Of a stretch of DNA of 48,248 bases, positions 20,548 to 29,897 are shown piece after piece (positions within the stretch are counted from its first letter, which is position 1; each line of letters begins with the position of its first letter). The stretch lies in contig NW_014577109.1 in assembly GCF_000485595.1 (NCBI RefSeq), positions 641,139 through 689,386 of the forward strand, read 5' to 3'. The translations under genes were made by a program, and so were the position numbers. Origin of the DNA: Priapulus caudatus. Its lineage: Eukaryota > Priapulida > Priapulimorpha > Priapulimorphida > Priapulidae. The notes beneath the pieces are model-generated. The model had not been told where the DNA came from. It worked only from the letters and a program-made list of their open reading frames with translations, and made no database searches.

Positions 20548-20937
20548 ATGGCAGGGGAGTACGAGGTGTATGTTGAGTCAAGCATCCGTGGTTATCATGC
20601 ATATTTCAAGGCTGTAACCGTTTGTGTTGGGGAGATCATGATGTTTGAAATTGAAAGAGACAATGACAACGACAAATATGCAGTTGCTGTGAAGAATCAA
20701 GATGGTGAAATGGTCGGACATGTCCCAATTAAACTTTCCAAGTTATTTTACAAATTCCTAGACGATTATGGGGAAATTGAGGCAGAATGTATTGTCAATC
20801 GCTACAATGCTGGCCAAGGAGAGATCCCTGTTGACTATAGGTTGGTTGGAGATATGGGTTACTCGAGGTTCACAAAGAAACTTCAAACCAAAGAATTTGC
20901 TGAAGAACTCAGTATTAGTGACATTAGAAAGTGCTAA
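20548..20937 (+). CDS. Single-domain HIRAN-like protein
   Basis: This intact 129-residue frame starts at the ATG in AGACATGGCAGGG and ends TAA. Residues about 7-85 show a HIRAN-like pattern: SSIRGYHAYFKAV, a GEIMMFEIERDNDNDKYAVAV segment, and GEMVGHVPIKLSKLFYKFL. HIRAN domains bind DNA ends in Rad5/HLTF helicases; small stand-alone proteins with this pattern are common in invertebrate genomes, often repeated, with unknown roles. It has no visible intron, signal peptide or membrane segment. The second copy at 23815-24196 is broken by indels. The TIR-like terminal repeat about 250 bp downstream suggests a mobile unit carries it. The family call is from pattern memory. Confidence 0.6.
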   Translation: MAGEYEVYVESSIRGYHAYFKAVTVCVGEIMMFEIERDNDNDKYAVAVKNQDGEMVGHVPIKLSKLFYKFLDDYGEIEAECIVNRYNAGQGEIPVDYRLVGDMGYSRFTKKLQTKEFAEELSISDIRKC

Positions 20938-21248
20938 CCTGCATTCAACACAGCTCTGTGATTGTTTTTATTCAACAAAACAATACATCTGCTTATTTTT
21001 TATGTGCTGACATAACTGTTTCACTGAAGAAACGCTTGTATCCTTGTTTGATAATATTTTACATTTGCAGATATATGTAAATAATGCAGTACTGTGTCTC
21101 AATAACAATGCCAGGGTGCTGGCACATTCATCGATATTGTTGAGCTCATCTTTTTTATTTTACCTGTGTTTCTTTTTAAGTCTTCATCTGCATGGAAAAT
21201 TAAGAACCTAATCTTAGCCTAAAACAGGTTCTTATGTAAATCCGACAC
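20938..21248. repeat. 3' part of copy Z, truncated before its terminal repeat
   Basis: This matches 24197-24505. The sequence stops at TTCTTATGTAAA (about 21236), before the CGCGGGTTTTTACTG end present at 24576, and then joins the 5' part of the next copy at 21249. No gene is seen. Confidence 0.65.
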
Positions 21249-21509
21249 TAGACCGTACAACCCATATTCTGTATATAAATACTGTGCAAAGCTGTGAAAG
21301 CAAATTTTCACTTGTTTTCATCGCTGTGAATCAGAAAATCAAATCGAGAGTTGCAATGTATGCTAAGAATTGGATAAAAATGAAAGTAACTAGACCCACA
21401 GGTCATAATGGTAACACTTACCGCAAAGGAATTCTTGTTAGGGAACAGGGGGTTGTCGTTGGTGAAGAAGTTTGTCTTTGAAACGGACAAGTAAGCGTAG
21501 TAAAAAATA
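21249..21509. repeat. 5' UTR-like start of copy X
   Basis: This repeats 17114-17380 and 19100-19349 but lacks the promoter block. The short antisense open frame seen in all copies is not preserved in exact form and has no known domain, so I do not call a gene. Confidence 0.6.
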
Positions 21510-22790
21510 ATGCTCTATTCTCTGTTCAGAGCGTGCGCTGTGAAAGCGACAGACTGGCAAATAGGTAGGATGGCAACTAGTAGTGCCAGGGGTAGAAGAC
21601 GTCGGGACAGAAACAAACCAGTGGATTTCTCCATCACTCTTGGTCTACTGCTTGTGTTCGTCACCCTTGTACGCCTACCTACTGCTACAACCTATAGTGC
21701 CATATAACATCTGCCATATATGCTGCATATAACATCGTGCTAAATAGGCGTGTATGTTAAATAGGCGTGTATACCAAATACGTTGACATCTACGACATCA
21801 TTACTGACCACAGTATCAAATATGACAAAAACCTCCACAGAGACATATAGAACAGACAAAAAGTTTTCTGCAGTTATCCACCTACTGCTAATAATATCAG
21901 GCGACATCGAGACAAACCCTTGTCCTATCAAATACCCATGTAAGGTATGCAGGAAACCGGTAGCCAAAACCCATCGAGCCCTTGCATGTGACAAATGTGA
22001 TTTCTGGCAACACATAAAATGTATTGACATGCGCCCTAGGGAGTATGAACTTCTAAAGCACAGCACATATGTGTAGATATGCCATTCCTGCTAGCAACCA
22101 CACTTATCTGACTAACTCATTCAGGCCAATGGGAATAACCCTCAAATCCGAATGACCAACCGTTTTATGCAGTTTAGTGATAGCTACTTTGACCAAGATC
22201 TTGATGACTCCACCCCCGACAACTTACCAAACCCCCCACTATACCAAATAGGACAAATGGTGAATTAAAAATCATGGCTGTCAACTGTAGAAGCCTGAAG
22301 AGCGCCAGGAAAAAGAGACTCCTCCATTCACTACTGTGCAATGAAAATCCAGACATAATCCTAGGAACCGAGTCGCATCTAGATGGTTCATTTACCAACG
22401 CTGAGATCTTTCCACCACCATACACGGCACTAAGAAAGGACAGAGATGCCAATGGAGGAGGAGTTTTCGTCGCATACAAAGGACTAAACATCACCGAGAT
22501 TGAGGATGTTGAAATCAAATGGAAGCAGTCAAACTTACTTCAAAAGGAAATCCAACGCTATGCCTAGTTGTCTGCTATAGACCGCCTACAGCTAATTTGG
22601 AAAACCTCCTAAAAATCCAGACATCACTCCAAAAGATAGAAACCGACAATAAATTGGCAGAACTACTAATTATTTGTGATTTCAACATGCCAAGTATCGA
22701 TCGGAAAACTCTGACCATTAAAGATGCACCACAATACAGCATGACTCAACGAAGCCCTACTTTCCACTGTAAGTCACCTATACCTGGGTG
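21510..22790 (+). pseudogene. Non-LTR ORF: 2A-like, PHD-like, endonuclease (copy X)
   Basis: This is the longest copy. It reads MATSSARGRRRRDRNKP, a hydrophobic stretch (FSITLGLLLVFVTLVRLP), then a frame at 21783-22076 with LLLIISGDIETNPCP followed by a PHD-type Cys/His array (CKVCRKP, CDKCDFWQHIKC). The APE-type endonuclease starts at 22274 (MAVNCRSLKS), with GTESHLDGSF, GGGVFVAYKG, VVCYRPP and ICDFNMPSID. N-terminal 2A plus PHD plus endonuclease is known for CR1/L2-group elements of sea urchin and amphioxus. The 2A Gly is Cys here (TGT at 21921-21923). No RT remains. Stops and frame breaks are present. Confidence 0.7.
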
Positions 22791-23010
22791 ATTTTGAGAG
22801 TTAGGGGCAAATTGCTGGCTCCCGTCCGGATCCCAACTCGCGCGTTCATCGAGACGACTCGAGACATCGCCGTCGCCGGCGGGCGGCGAGCTGCTGCCGG
22901 GGAAGTGGCGCCTCCTGGTGGAGCTAGGGTTGGCGACGGAGATGATTACAGAGTAGGAGTAGGAGGAGAGGGAGGAGAAGGAGGAGGAGCAGGGGTAAAA
23001 AATTAGCACT
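22791..23010 (+). other. GC-rich block of unknown origin, copy X
   Basis: This is a strikingly GC-rich island in AT-rich surroundings, near-identical to 19530-19724. It begins just after the endonuclease fragment and ends in a GGAGGAGAAGG run. Copy Z reads it as one open frame, whereas copy X shifts frame in GGCGGGCGGCGAG. I do not recognise the product. Base composition suggests a separate insertion or captured sequence. Confidence 0.4.
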
Positions 23011-23814
23011 AAAATGGATTTCATATACATGAGATTTCTTAAAAAAAAGTAAGTGTATGTTCAGATGGTCTCGGAATGGCCTGCCCTAACCCATGGTAGC
23101 CAATTTTTCACCAATGATTTGAAGCTGTTGTCGTCATTCAGGGATGGGAAATCTAGGTTTGGGTGGTGCTATTGTTTCAACTGTAATTCCAGCAAAGTTC
23201 CATGCACTGTGACCATAAGTGTAAGAGGGGTGAACCTCAGACCTATTGTCCTGAATTTCCATCAACTCTCTAAACAATTGGTTATGGATGTGCACTGAAA
23301 AGTCATGCTTTTACATCGTGACAATGTCCTTTGTGGTCACCCAGTATGCCCTGAATTAGTGAGGAGGGCATACTATAGGGTATAGGATAATATTAAAAAA
23401 ACAATCCATTTTGCATCGTAGTGTAATATAATAGACCTTAACACTAGTTCTAATTCAATTCATATGATGAAAATCGAAGGTACAAATGTACATTGAGCTA
23501 AATTTGCTAAAAAAAATACATTTTACAGCCCTCTGATGATTTTATTTCCATTTCAGGCGAATAATCATCAGACAATAGACCATGCCTCAATCAGCAAAAC
23601 AGAGGATGCAGGCCTATCGCAAAAGGTGTTATTTCCAGTTTTACTGAAACAGACAGGAATGACGCAATATTACGTACGAGCGAGTCTATTGCTCAGCGGT
23701 TTTGAAAGACTGGCCGCCATCTTGCTTTCAAATACTGTAGTCATTTTTGATAGCTCACGTTTCGTCTTAAAACTCACCAACTTCAACGCTTCATCCGAAC
23801 ATCCAAAGATTAGA
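23011..23814. repeat. Noncoding middle of the composite unit, copy X
   Basis: This is the counterpart of 19725-20547, with the YY1-type GCCGCCATCTTG at 23713-23724. The copies differ by many one-base indels. No gene is seen. Confidence 0.5.
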
Positions 23815-24196
23815 CATGGCAGGGAATACGAGGTGTATGTTGAGTCAAGCATCCGTGGTTATCATGCATATTTCAAGGCTGTAACCGTTTGTGTTGGGGA
23901 GATCATGTGTGAAATTGAAAGAGACAATGACAACGAAAATATGCAGTTGCTGTGAAGATCAAGATGGTGAAATGGTCGACATGTCGCCAATTAAACTTTC
24001 CAAGTTATTTTACAAATTCCTAGACGATTATGGGGAAATTGAGGCAGAATGTATTGTCAATCGCTACAATCTGGCCAAGGAGAGATCCCTGTGACTATAG
24101 GTTGGTTGGAGATATGGGTTACTCGAGGTTCACAAAGAAACTTCAAACCAAAGAATTTGCTGAAGAACTCAGTATTAGTGACATTAGAAAGTGCTA
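23815..24196 (+). pseudogene. Broken HIRAN-like copy
   Basis: This is homologous to the intact ORF at 20548-20937. Small deletions near 23824, 23907-23910, 23935 and 23957, and others near 24070-24090, break the frame; SSIRGYHAYFKAV and IERDND are still visible. It could be a true pseudogene, or an ORF damaged by sequencing errors. Confidence 0.65.
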
Positions 24197-24576
24197 ACTG
24201 CATTCAACACAGCTCTGTGATTGTTTTTTATTCAACAAAACAATACATCTGCTTATTTTTTATGTGCTGACATAACTGTTTCACTGAAGAAACGCTTGTA
24301 TCCTTGTTTGATAATATTTTACATTTGCAGATATATGTAATAATGCAGTACTGTGTCTCAATAACAATGCCAGGGCTGCGGCACATTCATCGATATTGTT
24401 GAGCTCATATTTTTTATTTTACCTGTGTTTCTTTTTTAATCTTCATCTGCATGGAAAACTAAGAACTACATTAAAATCTTTAGCCTAAAACAGGTTCTTA
24501 TGTAAAGGGGTCTAAATGGGAAATTTTAGCCTAACAGGTTCTTAAAATTCAGGTTCTTATACGCGGGTTTTTACTG
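24197..24576. mobile_element. 3' end of copy X with TA-flanked terminal repeat
   Basis: The sequence ends in ACGCGGGTTTTTACTG at 24576 followed by TA. The last 140 bp match the reverse complement of the left end of the 12812-13308 element, including the GTTCTTA-TTTAGCCTAA subrepeats. The composite unit's right end therefore belongs to the same TA-target family. No matching left end is present at the 5' side of copy X. Confidence 0.65.
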
Positions 24577-24578
24577 TA

Positions 24579-24961
24579 TAGCTCACAGTTGTCTGGCAGC
24601 AGAAATTATCCAGCGACTACAATATATATATATACATATATATGCGGGGGTATGTTATTATTATACAGTAATTAAAAAACGAACTTAATACATACACACG
24701 CACGCACGTACACCCGCATATATATATATATATATATATATAAATAATTGCATTTTTATGTTTCCAATTATCAAACAACGACGGCTATATTATTGTGCAA
24801 CACAAGCGAGTAGTAAGTATTTTGTCTGACTTTCTAGTTCATAATTAGTTATCATTTGTAGAAAGAATACAAGTGTTTAAGAAGGGCTCAGGGATTTAAT
24901 GCCAAAAATTGTACGATTGCTGCTACTCACGTATATGTTCCACAAAAACATTTAATTCTAG
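24579..24961. repeat. TA-rich microsatellite stretch without a gene
   Basis: (TA)n runs lie near 24621-24645 and 24717-24742, with a CACACGCACGCACG run between them. The rest is AT-rich intergenic or intronic sequence. A splice acceptor (TTTAATTCTAG) closes it. Confidence 0.6.
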
Positions 24962-25114
24962 ATTCTAGTGAAATCCAGAGTCAGGTAGTTCGCTTGCTCC
25001 AGCAAGCTTCGGAGATGCTTAACCAAACTCCGAATCCAGTTACACTGCGACCACGTTCACCTGCTCCTGTCACCAGTGACCTCACTGCTTGTCCAGTCTA
25101 CAATGACAGAAACA
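24962..25114 (+). pseudogene. E3-ligase-like gene fragment, exon 1
   Basis: The frame reads SSEIQSQVVRLLQQASEMLN followed by a Pro/Ser/Thr-rich stretch and ends at a GTAAGC donor. The phase-1 junction with the next exon is preserved, which supports real splicing. It resembles the N-terminal low-complexity region of a repeated invertebrate and fish family often labelled G2/M phase-specific E3 ubiquitin ligase-like. This attribution is from memory. Confidence 0.35.
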
Positions 25115-25179
25115 GTAAGCAGTTTACATGTATTTATAGTAGTGTACATGTATTTGAAAATTATAACATTTTTTTGCAG

Positions 25180-25374
25180 TGATGCATTTAAATCACAGGG
25201 AGAAAGGTGTGCTGGGCCATATTTTTGATGGAACTATACTGGTTGACGTCAAAAAATCATGGACCCACAACTTTTGTTGCCTGGCAGAAATGGATACCGA
25301 CAAAGTTCCAAACCAGCACGAGAAAAATGATTTAAAAGCCGCTGGTTTATGGATGGCTAGAGTCACATTCTCAG
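25180..25374 (+). pseudogene. E3-ligase-like gene fragment, exon 2
   Basis: The exon lies between acceptor TTTTTTGCAG and donor GTAAAT. It encodes MMHLNHREKGVLGHIFDG, then SWTHNFCCLAEMDTDKVPNQ and LKAAGLWMARVTFS. The pattern WTHxFxCL...P...LxxAGL...FS matches the conserved block N-terminal to the HECT region in the family named for exon 1. It is intact and in phase with exon 1. Confidence 0.45.
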
Positions 25375-25821
25375 GTAAATTTATTTGTATGGATTATTCG
25401 CAAGGTTGAACCAGACTTGTATGGTATGTTCTGAACATGTGAATGTTTCACATGTTCACATATATTATGATTGTTATAGGGCATTGCAATTGATAAAATA
25501 ACTAGTATTACATCGCATTTTGCAATACCAAAAAAATGTGATTAACATGCAATGCATCACTAAAATGGCTATACGTAAAACAATGCACGTTGTTCTCAAG
25601 TGTAATAATTGCAGATATGTCTAATAAAGACACTATATTTCTTAAGATGGCTGTTAAGTCGGTAACTTGTGTAACCGACAGGTGACAAGTGAAATATGTC
25701 AGAGTTCCCATCAGTTCCCATCAAGTTGCATTTTGATTATCAAAAAATGATAAACAGATAGCTTGCACTTCCTCAAGTTTTTATATAAACGCTTTTCTAA
25801 AAATTGTTACATTTGTTGCAG

Positions 25822-25930
25822 ACAAACTGTGATGCTGTTGCATTTAACGAAGTCCTCGCAGGATTTTATCCAAAATTAGACAGAAACGGCTTCGAACCTC
25901 TCGAATTGGTGGTCCATTCACTTCTAACAA
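25822..25930 (+). pseudogene. E3-ligase-like gene fragment, exon 3, interrupted
   Basis: An acceptor (TTTGTTGCAG) ends at 25821. One frame reads CDAVAFNEVLAGFYPKLDRN and GFEPLELVVHSL, like the FPKL...GGFELL block of the same family, but the phase expected from exon 2 meets TGA after three codons, so a frameshift is present. Non-LTR reverse transcriptase coding begins at about 25931, with no further host exons seen. Confidence 0.4.
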
Positions 25931-27535
25931 GTGAAGCAGATATCGACTCACTTCACGAATGCTCTCAATAACAAAACCGCCAAACCCATCCATGAAATCA
26001 CACCATGCGAAATGACTACACCATTCTGTCGAGAAGAAATTCAGCGCGTCATCAAATCCTTACGCAACAATAGAAGCCCCGGGATTAACGAGCTGCGATC
26101 CGAACAACTAAAAAATTGTCCAATCAAAATCACATCAGAAATCGCTGAAATATTAAATGAAATGGCACGATCTGGCACATATCCAAAAGAGATTAAACTT
26201 GAAGTACTAACGCCTTTACAAAAAAATGGCAAGAAACAAGGTCCCTGCGCCAACCTAAGGCCCATTGTTCTGTCATTAATTAGGAAAATTTTACGCCGTA
26301 TCACAATGATACGCCGCATCACAGACAGAATAATACTTGAGGTGCCAGCAAGTCAAGCTGCATACCAACATGGACGGTCCACCACTGAGCAAGTTCTAAC
26401 TTATAAACTCATGGCCGAAAAAGCTATATCATCCAAAGATTACATGACACATATATTGATGATGGACATATCAAAAGCTTTCTACACGATAGACAGGGCA
26501 ACCATAATGCAGGATCTAGCAAGATGAACTCCATATGATCAAAATGCTATTGGAAGATGTGAGACTTCAGGTTAGGGTAGGCGATACATTGAGATCCTTT
26601 CCTCACCAACATGGGAAGACCGCAGGGCGACTGTTTCAGTCCAGTCATATTTATGATACTTAGCACGCAGTCTGACACCAAAGTCTAAACTAGAACTGAG
26701 AGACCACCAACACCCATCATCAACACCTGTCACTACTCCACCACACCTTTGCAACCATAATTATGGAAAAATAAAGAACAACCTCAACGTAACCATCACA
26801 CCACAGTATGCGGATGATATAGGTTGGATCATCATAGAACCGTACCATCTTGCACAATACTACAAAGATACAATACGATCACAGCTCAACAGCAGAAACC
26901 TTTCCTGTAACTCAGACAAAACCGAGGAGTATACAGTTAAAAGAGAAGGAAGCAATAACTGGGAAAAATATAAATACCTGGGCAGTCGTCTTGGAACGGA
27001 GGAAGACCTCATTGAAAAAAAACAAAAAGCTTGAAACAAAATATTAGCAATGAATGTTTGGGACAATATATGGCGGCACCATCGTATACCTATCACAAAG
27101 AAGTACCATATTTCACAGCACTCATAGAGCCTGTATTCCTCTACAACACCGAATTATGGTCCATAACTAAAGATCTTGCTGGCAGAATCGACTCTTTCCA
27201 ACGCTGCCTTCTAAGAAGGGCCATAAATATCAGATACCCTCAGAAAATTAGTTCCGTCACTCTGAAAGAACTACTCAAATTTACAGAATGGAGCGAAATC
27301 ATCAAAACACGCAGAATTAGAATTCTTGGACACATGAGACTACACAAACACTCCTGTCAAATTAGCACTCCGTGAAGCAGATAGGAAAGTAGATCAGCCA
27401 GTCGGTCGACCAATTACTACCTGGCTGAGATTGATGAAGCAGCAGCTGGCAGACAAAAACATCAACTGGGAGACCGCTGCTGAAGAAGCGAGTGATAGAG
27501 ATCACTGGCGAAAACAGTGTAGAGGGCAATAACAC
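25931..27535 (+). pseudogene. Non-LTR retrotransposon reverse transcriptase
   Basis: The first block (25931-26527) has REEIQRVIKSLRNNRSPGIN, LTPLQKNGKKQG, NLRPIVL, QAAYQHGRSTTEQVL and MMDISKAF, which are RT motifs. The catalytic QYADDIGW lies near 26806-26829 in another frame. A C-terminal block at 27031-27375 shows FLYNTELWSITKDL, FQRCLLRRAINIRYP and RRIRILGHMRLH, continuing in another frame to GRPITTWLRLM and WETAAEEASDRDHWRKQC. At least three frame breaks are present. No endonuclease was found upstream, so it is 5'-truncated. The clade is not assigned. Confidence 0.75.
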
Positions 27536-27589
27536 AAGGGGGAGAGAGATCAGGATGTGCGTAGTACGGCTGCCAGTCAGCACATGAAA

Positions 27590-27905
27590 TGAATGAATAA
27601 ACTCAAGACTCACAGGGATCATAGCTAAGGCATGTGTCTATAATAGCTAGAATTTATAGAAATGTAACTCAAATCATTCGCACCATATGATTATGATAGT
27701 ACATTTTCCTACCGGCCATAGCCGCGCGTGTATTAGCCTATGAGCGATACCGCGCACGCATATTTGCTAATTAAGTAGACTAATCATGCTTCAATAAACT
27801 CACAGAGATTATAGCTAAGACATGTGTCTATAACAGCAAGAATTTATAGAAATGTAACTCCAATCGCTCGCGCCATATGATAGTTAGAATGCTTTCTTAC
27901 CAGTC
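27590..27905. repeat. Duplicated 3'-flank segment, about 120 bp twice
   Basis: Starting at AATAAACTCA, about 120 bp at 27596-27720 recurs at 27793-27903 with about 15 percent difference. Shared words include CATGTGTCTATAA, AATTTATAGAAATGTAACTC and CCATATGAT. About 75 bp containing GCGCGTGTATTAGCCTATGAGC separates them. It follows the RT and may be 3' UTR repeats. Confidence 0.7.
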
Positions 27906-28329
27906 ATAGGGTTCAAGGATAGAGATGTCAAGATTGAGACTTATATGTCATTTTCGTAGATGTGGGGGTAACCCCTTTAAAATCGACAAGGGTGTTGTTG
28001 AGGGTGTTGTTTGTTTATTTCGACCGAGAAACATTATGTGAGTTCACAGGAAGTGTGGAAAAAACTGCATTTACGCGACACTACTCGCCCGTTTCCGACT
28101 GTTTCTCACCATTGCTACGCGCGTGAATTTCCCGTAATGTTCCTCTGCTACGGCCCTCAAATGTATCTGCGTGTTTGCGCGCGCCATTTACGGACTGATA
28201 CTACTTGCTCTCGCAGTAGTATTTTTTCCGAGACAGTTGTGTTATAATTCCCGCAAGGCAAACGTCGCCAGAGTCCTTTGTATACAGGTAAATACTGATC
28301 AAACCGTGAGCTGTGTCGAATGATAAAAT
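27906..28329. other. Stretch without a recognisable gene
   Basis: I see no domain here. The GC-rich part at 28060-28240 has short open frames without family resemblance. It lies immediately upstream of a Gypsy gag start, so it may be the element's leader. Confidence 0.4.
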
Positions 28330-28469
28330 ATGGTGGCAGCCAGAGCACCGAAACAGTGGTGTTTAACGAAGGTGGAAACGGTTACCTTGTTTGAGAACTG
28401 GAGACAAAATTGGGTATACACATTGTCCTTGGACCGAAACTTTGCCCCTTTCCTTGTAAATGGTGTCAA
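28330..28469 (+). pseudogene. gag: Gypsy gag, N-terminal piece
   Basis: The frame from the ATG reads [28 protein letters not shown] and [16 protein letters not shown], which matches, from memory, the N-terminal gag of a Gypsy group common in corals, echinoderms and molluscs. It stops at the foldback insertion and continues after 29254. Confidence 0.65.
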
Positions 28470-29251
28470 GAGCTAATAATACCTAGAGTGTACAACGAAA
28501 AAACGGGAAAATAGTGCTATTTCACGACAACATTATTCTACTTTGCCTGCGAGTCTAAAATAATTTTATGGTATTGCATTAAGCAGAATTCTTTGCTCTC
28601 TAAAACAAGACCAACCGCTTGTCAATACGATACTCCTAGACTGAGATATTGGCTCCTAAACCTCCCCTCCCACATGCCTTACGCCGCCTCGCATCCAGCT
28701 TATTCACCAACCTACACGCCTCTAAGGTTGCTTCGTGAGAGTTCGGTTTTTTCCGCGATAACTTTCTGAATGAACGGCGTTTCGATGACTTTCGGGGGCA
28801 TCGCCTATGCCCTTATCTCCCATTATCTTTCCTAGCACGGCTAATGCCCGTCATGATGGACCCGGCAATGTTTTCTTAATTAATTCTCCACAACGCAGCT
28901 CAGTTACTATATCGTGTAGTAAGAGTACCAAATTTGGGCATGTGACATCAATTATCAGCGCTCCAAGCTGTGACGGAAACCGATAGCCAAAATGCTTAGG
29001 GGCGTGTAGGTTGGTGAATAAGCTGGATGCGAGGCGGCGTAAGGCATGTGGGAGGGGAGGTTTAGGAGCCAATATCTCAGTCTAGGAGTATCGTATTGAC
29101 AAGCGGTTGGTCTTGTTTTAGAGAGCAAAGAATTCTGCTTAATGCAATACCATAAAATGATTCTAGACTCGCAGGCAAAGTAGAATAATGTTGTCGTGAA
29201 ATAGCACTATTTTCCCGTTTTTTCGTTGTACACTCTAGGTATTATTAGCTC
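28470..29251. mobile_element. Foldback element with 257-bp inverted repeats
   Basis: The left arm 28470-28726 and right arm 28995-29251 are near-perfect inverted copies, beginning GAGCTAATAATACC. The loop is about 268 bp without coding potential. Flanks are ATGGTGTCAA at 28460-28469 and ATGGTGTGCAA at 29255-29265, an approximately 10-11-bp duplication with one base lost. Long arms and a duplication of this size fit a Mutator-like or foldback element. It interrupts the gag frame. A three-base TAG between the right arm and target copy is unexplained. Confidence 0.75.
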
Positions 29252-29265
29252 TAGATGGTGTGCAA

Positions 29266-29890
29266 TGGGAGAGGAAGACAAGAGTGGATCCGCACAGAGG
29301 GTTTGAGAACGACGGTGAGCTTGTGGCTGAGGCTGACCGCCGCACACGGGAGCAAAAGGTGTAAATGCTAGAGCTAATGTTAGGCCAAGTCGCCAATTAT
29401 TGCCCCATAATTGCCCGCAACTCTATCGTGAGGAATTCTACTTCCATGGATTGTATCTGGCAAGCAATTCGCCTTCACTTTGGGTTCCAGTCTACTGGGG
29501 CACATTTCATTGATTTTGCGTCCCTTCGCCTCGAACCTAATGAGATACCCGAGAACCTCTACCAGCGAATAATGGCATTTGCTGAAGACAATCTACTACG
29601 TAGTGATTCAGCCTTAACCCAACATTACGTGGAGATAACGAAGAACGAGGAACTCACTCCATCTTTGGAGAACTTCCTTGTCTTGACATGGCTAAGATTG
29701 ATACATCCCGAGCTTCCCAAGCTTGTCAAACAAAAGTATGATACAGAGTTACGCACCAGAACCCTTGCGTCAATTAAAACCGAGGTATCCCAAGCGTTAG
29801 ACTCTCTCCTTGAGGAGCTTCGAACATCTGAGGATGCCAGAGCCATGCCAGCAGCCGTATTGAACTTACCCAAGGCTAAACACCCCGTTG
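29266..29890 (+). pseudogene. gag: Gypsy gag, main piece
   Basis: Reading resumes after the foldback with GFENDG and EADRRTREQKV, an in-frame TAA at 29362-29364, then a clean 180-codon stretch: [53 protein letters not shown] and [18 protein letters not shown]. These match capsid-region gag of the same Gypsy group. It is truncated where integrase-type sequence begins. Confidence 0.7.
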
Positions 29891-29897
29891 GTACCAG

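Noticed and set aside
17110-21490. Antisense open frames beginning MSVSKTNFFTN at three places
   Set aside because: They are shared only because the repeat is shared; their 3' parts shift frame between copies and no domain is recognisable.
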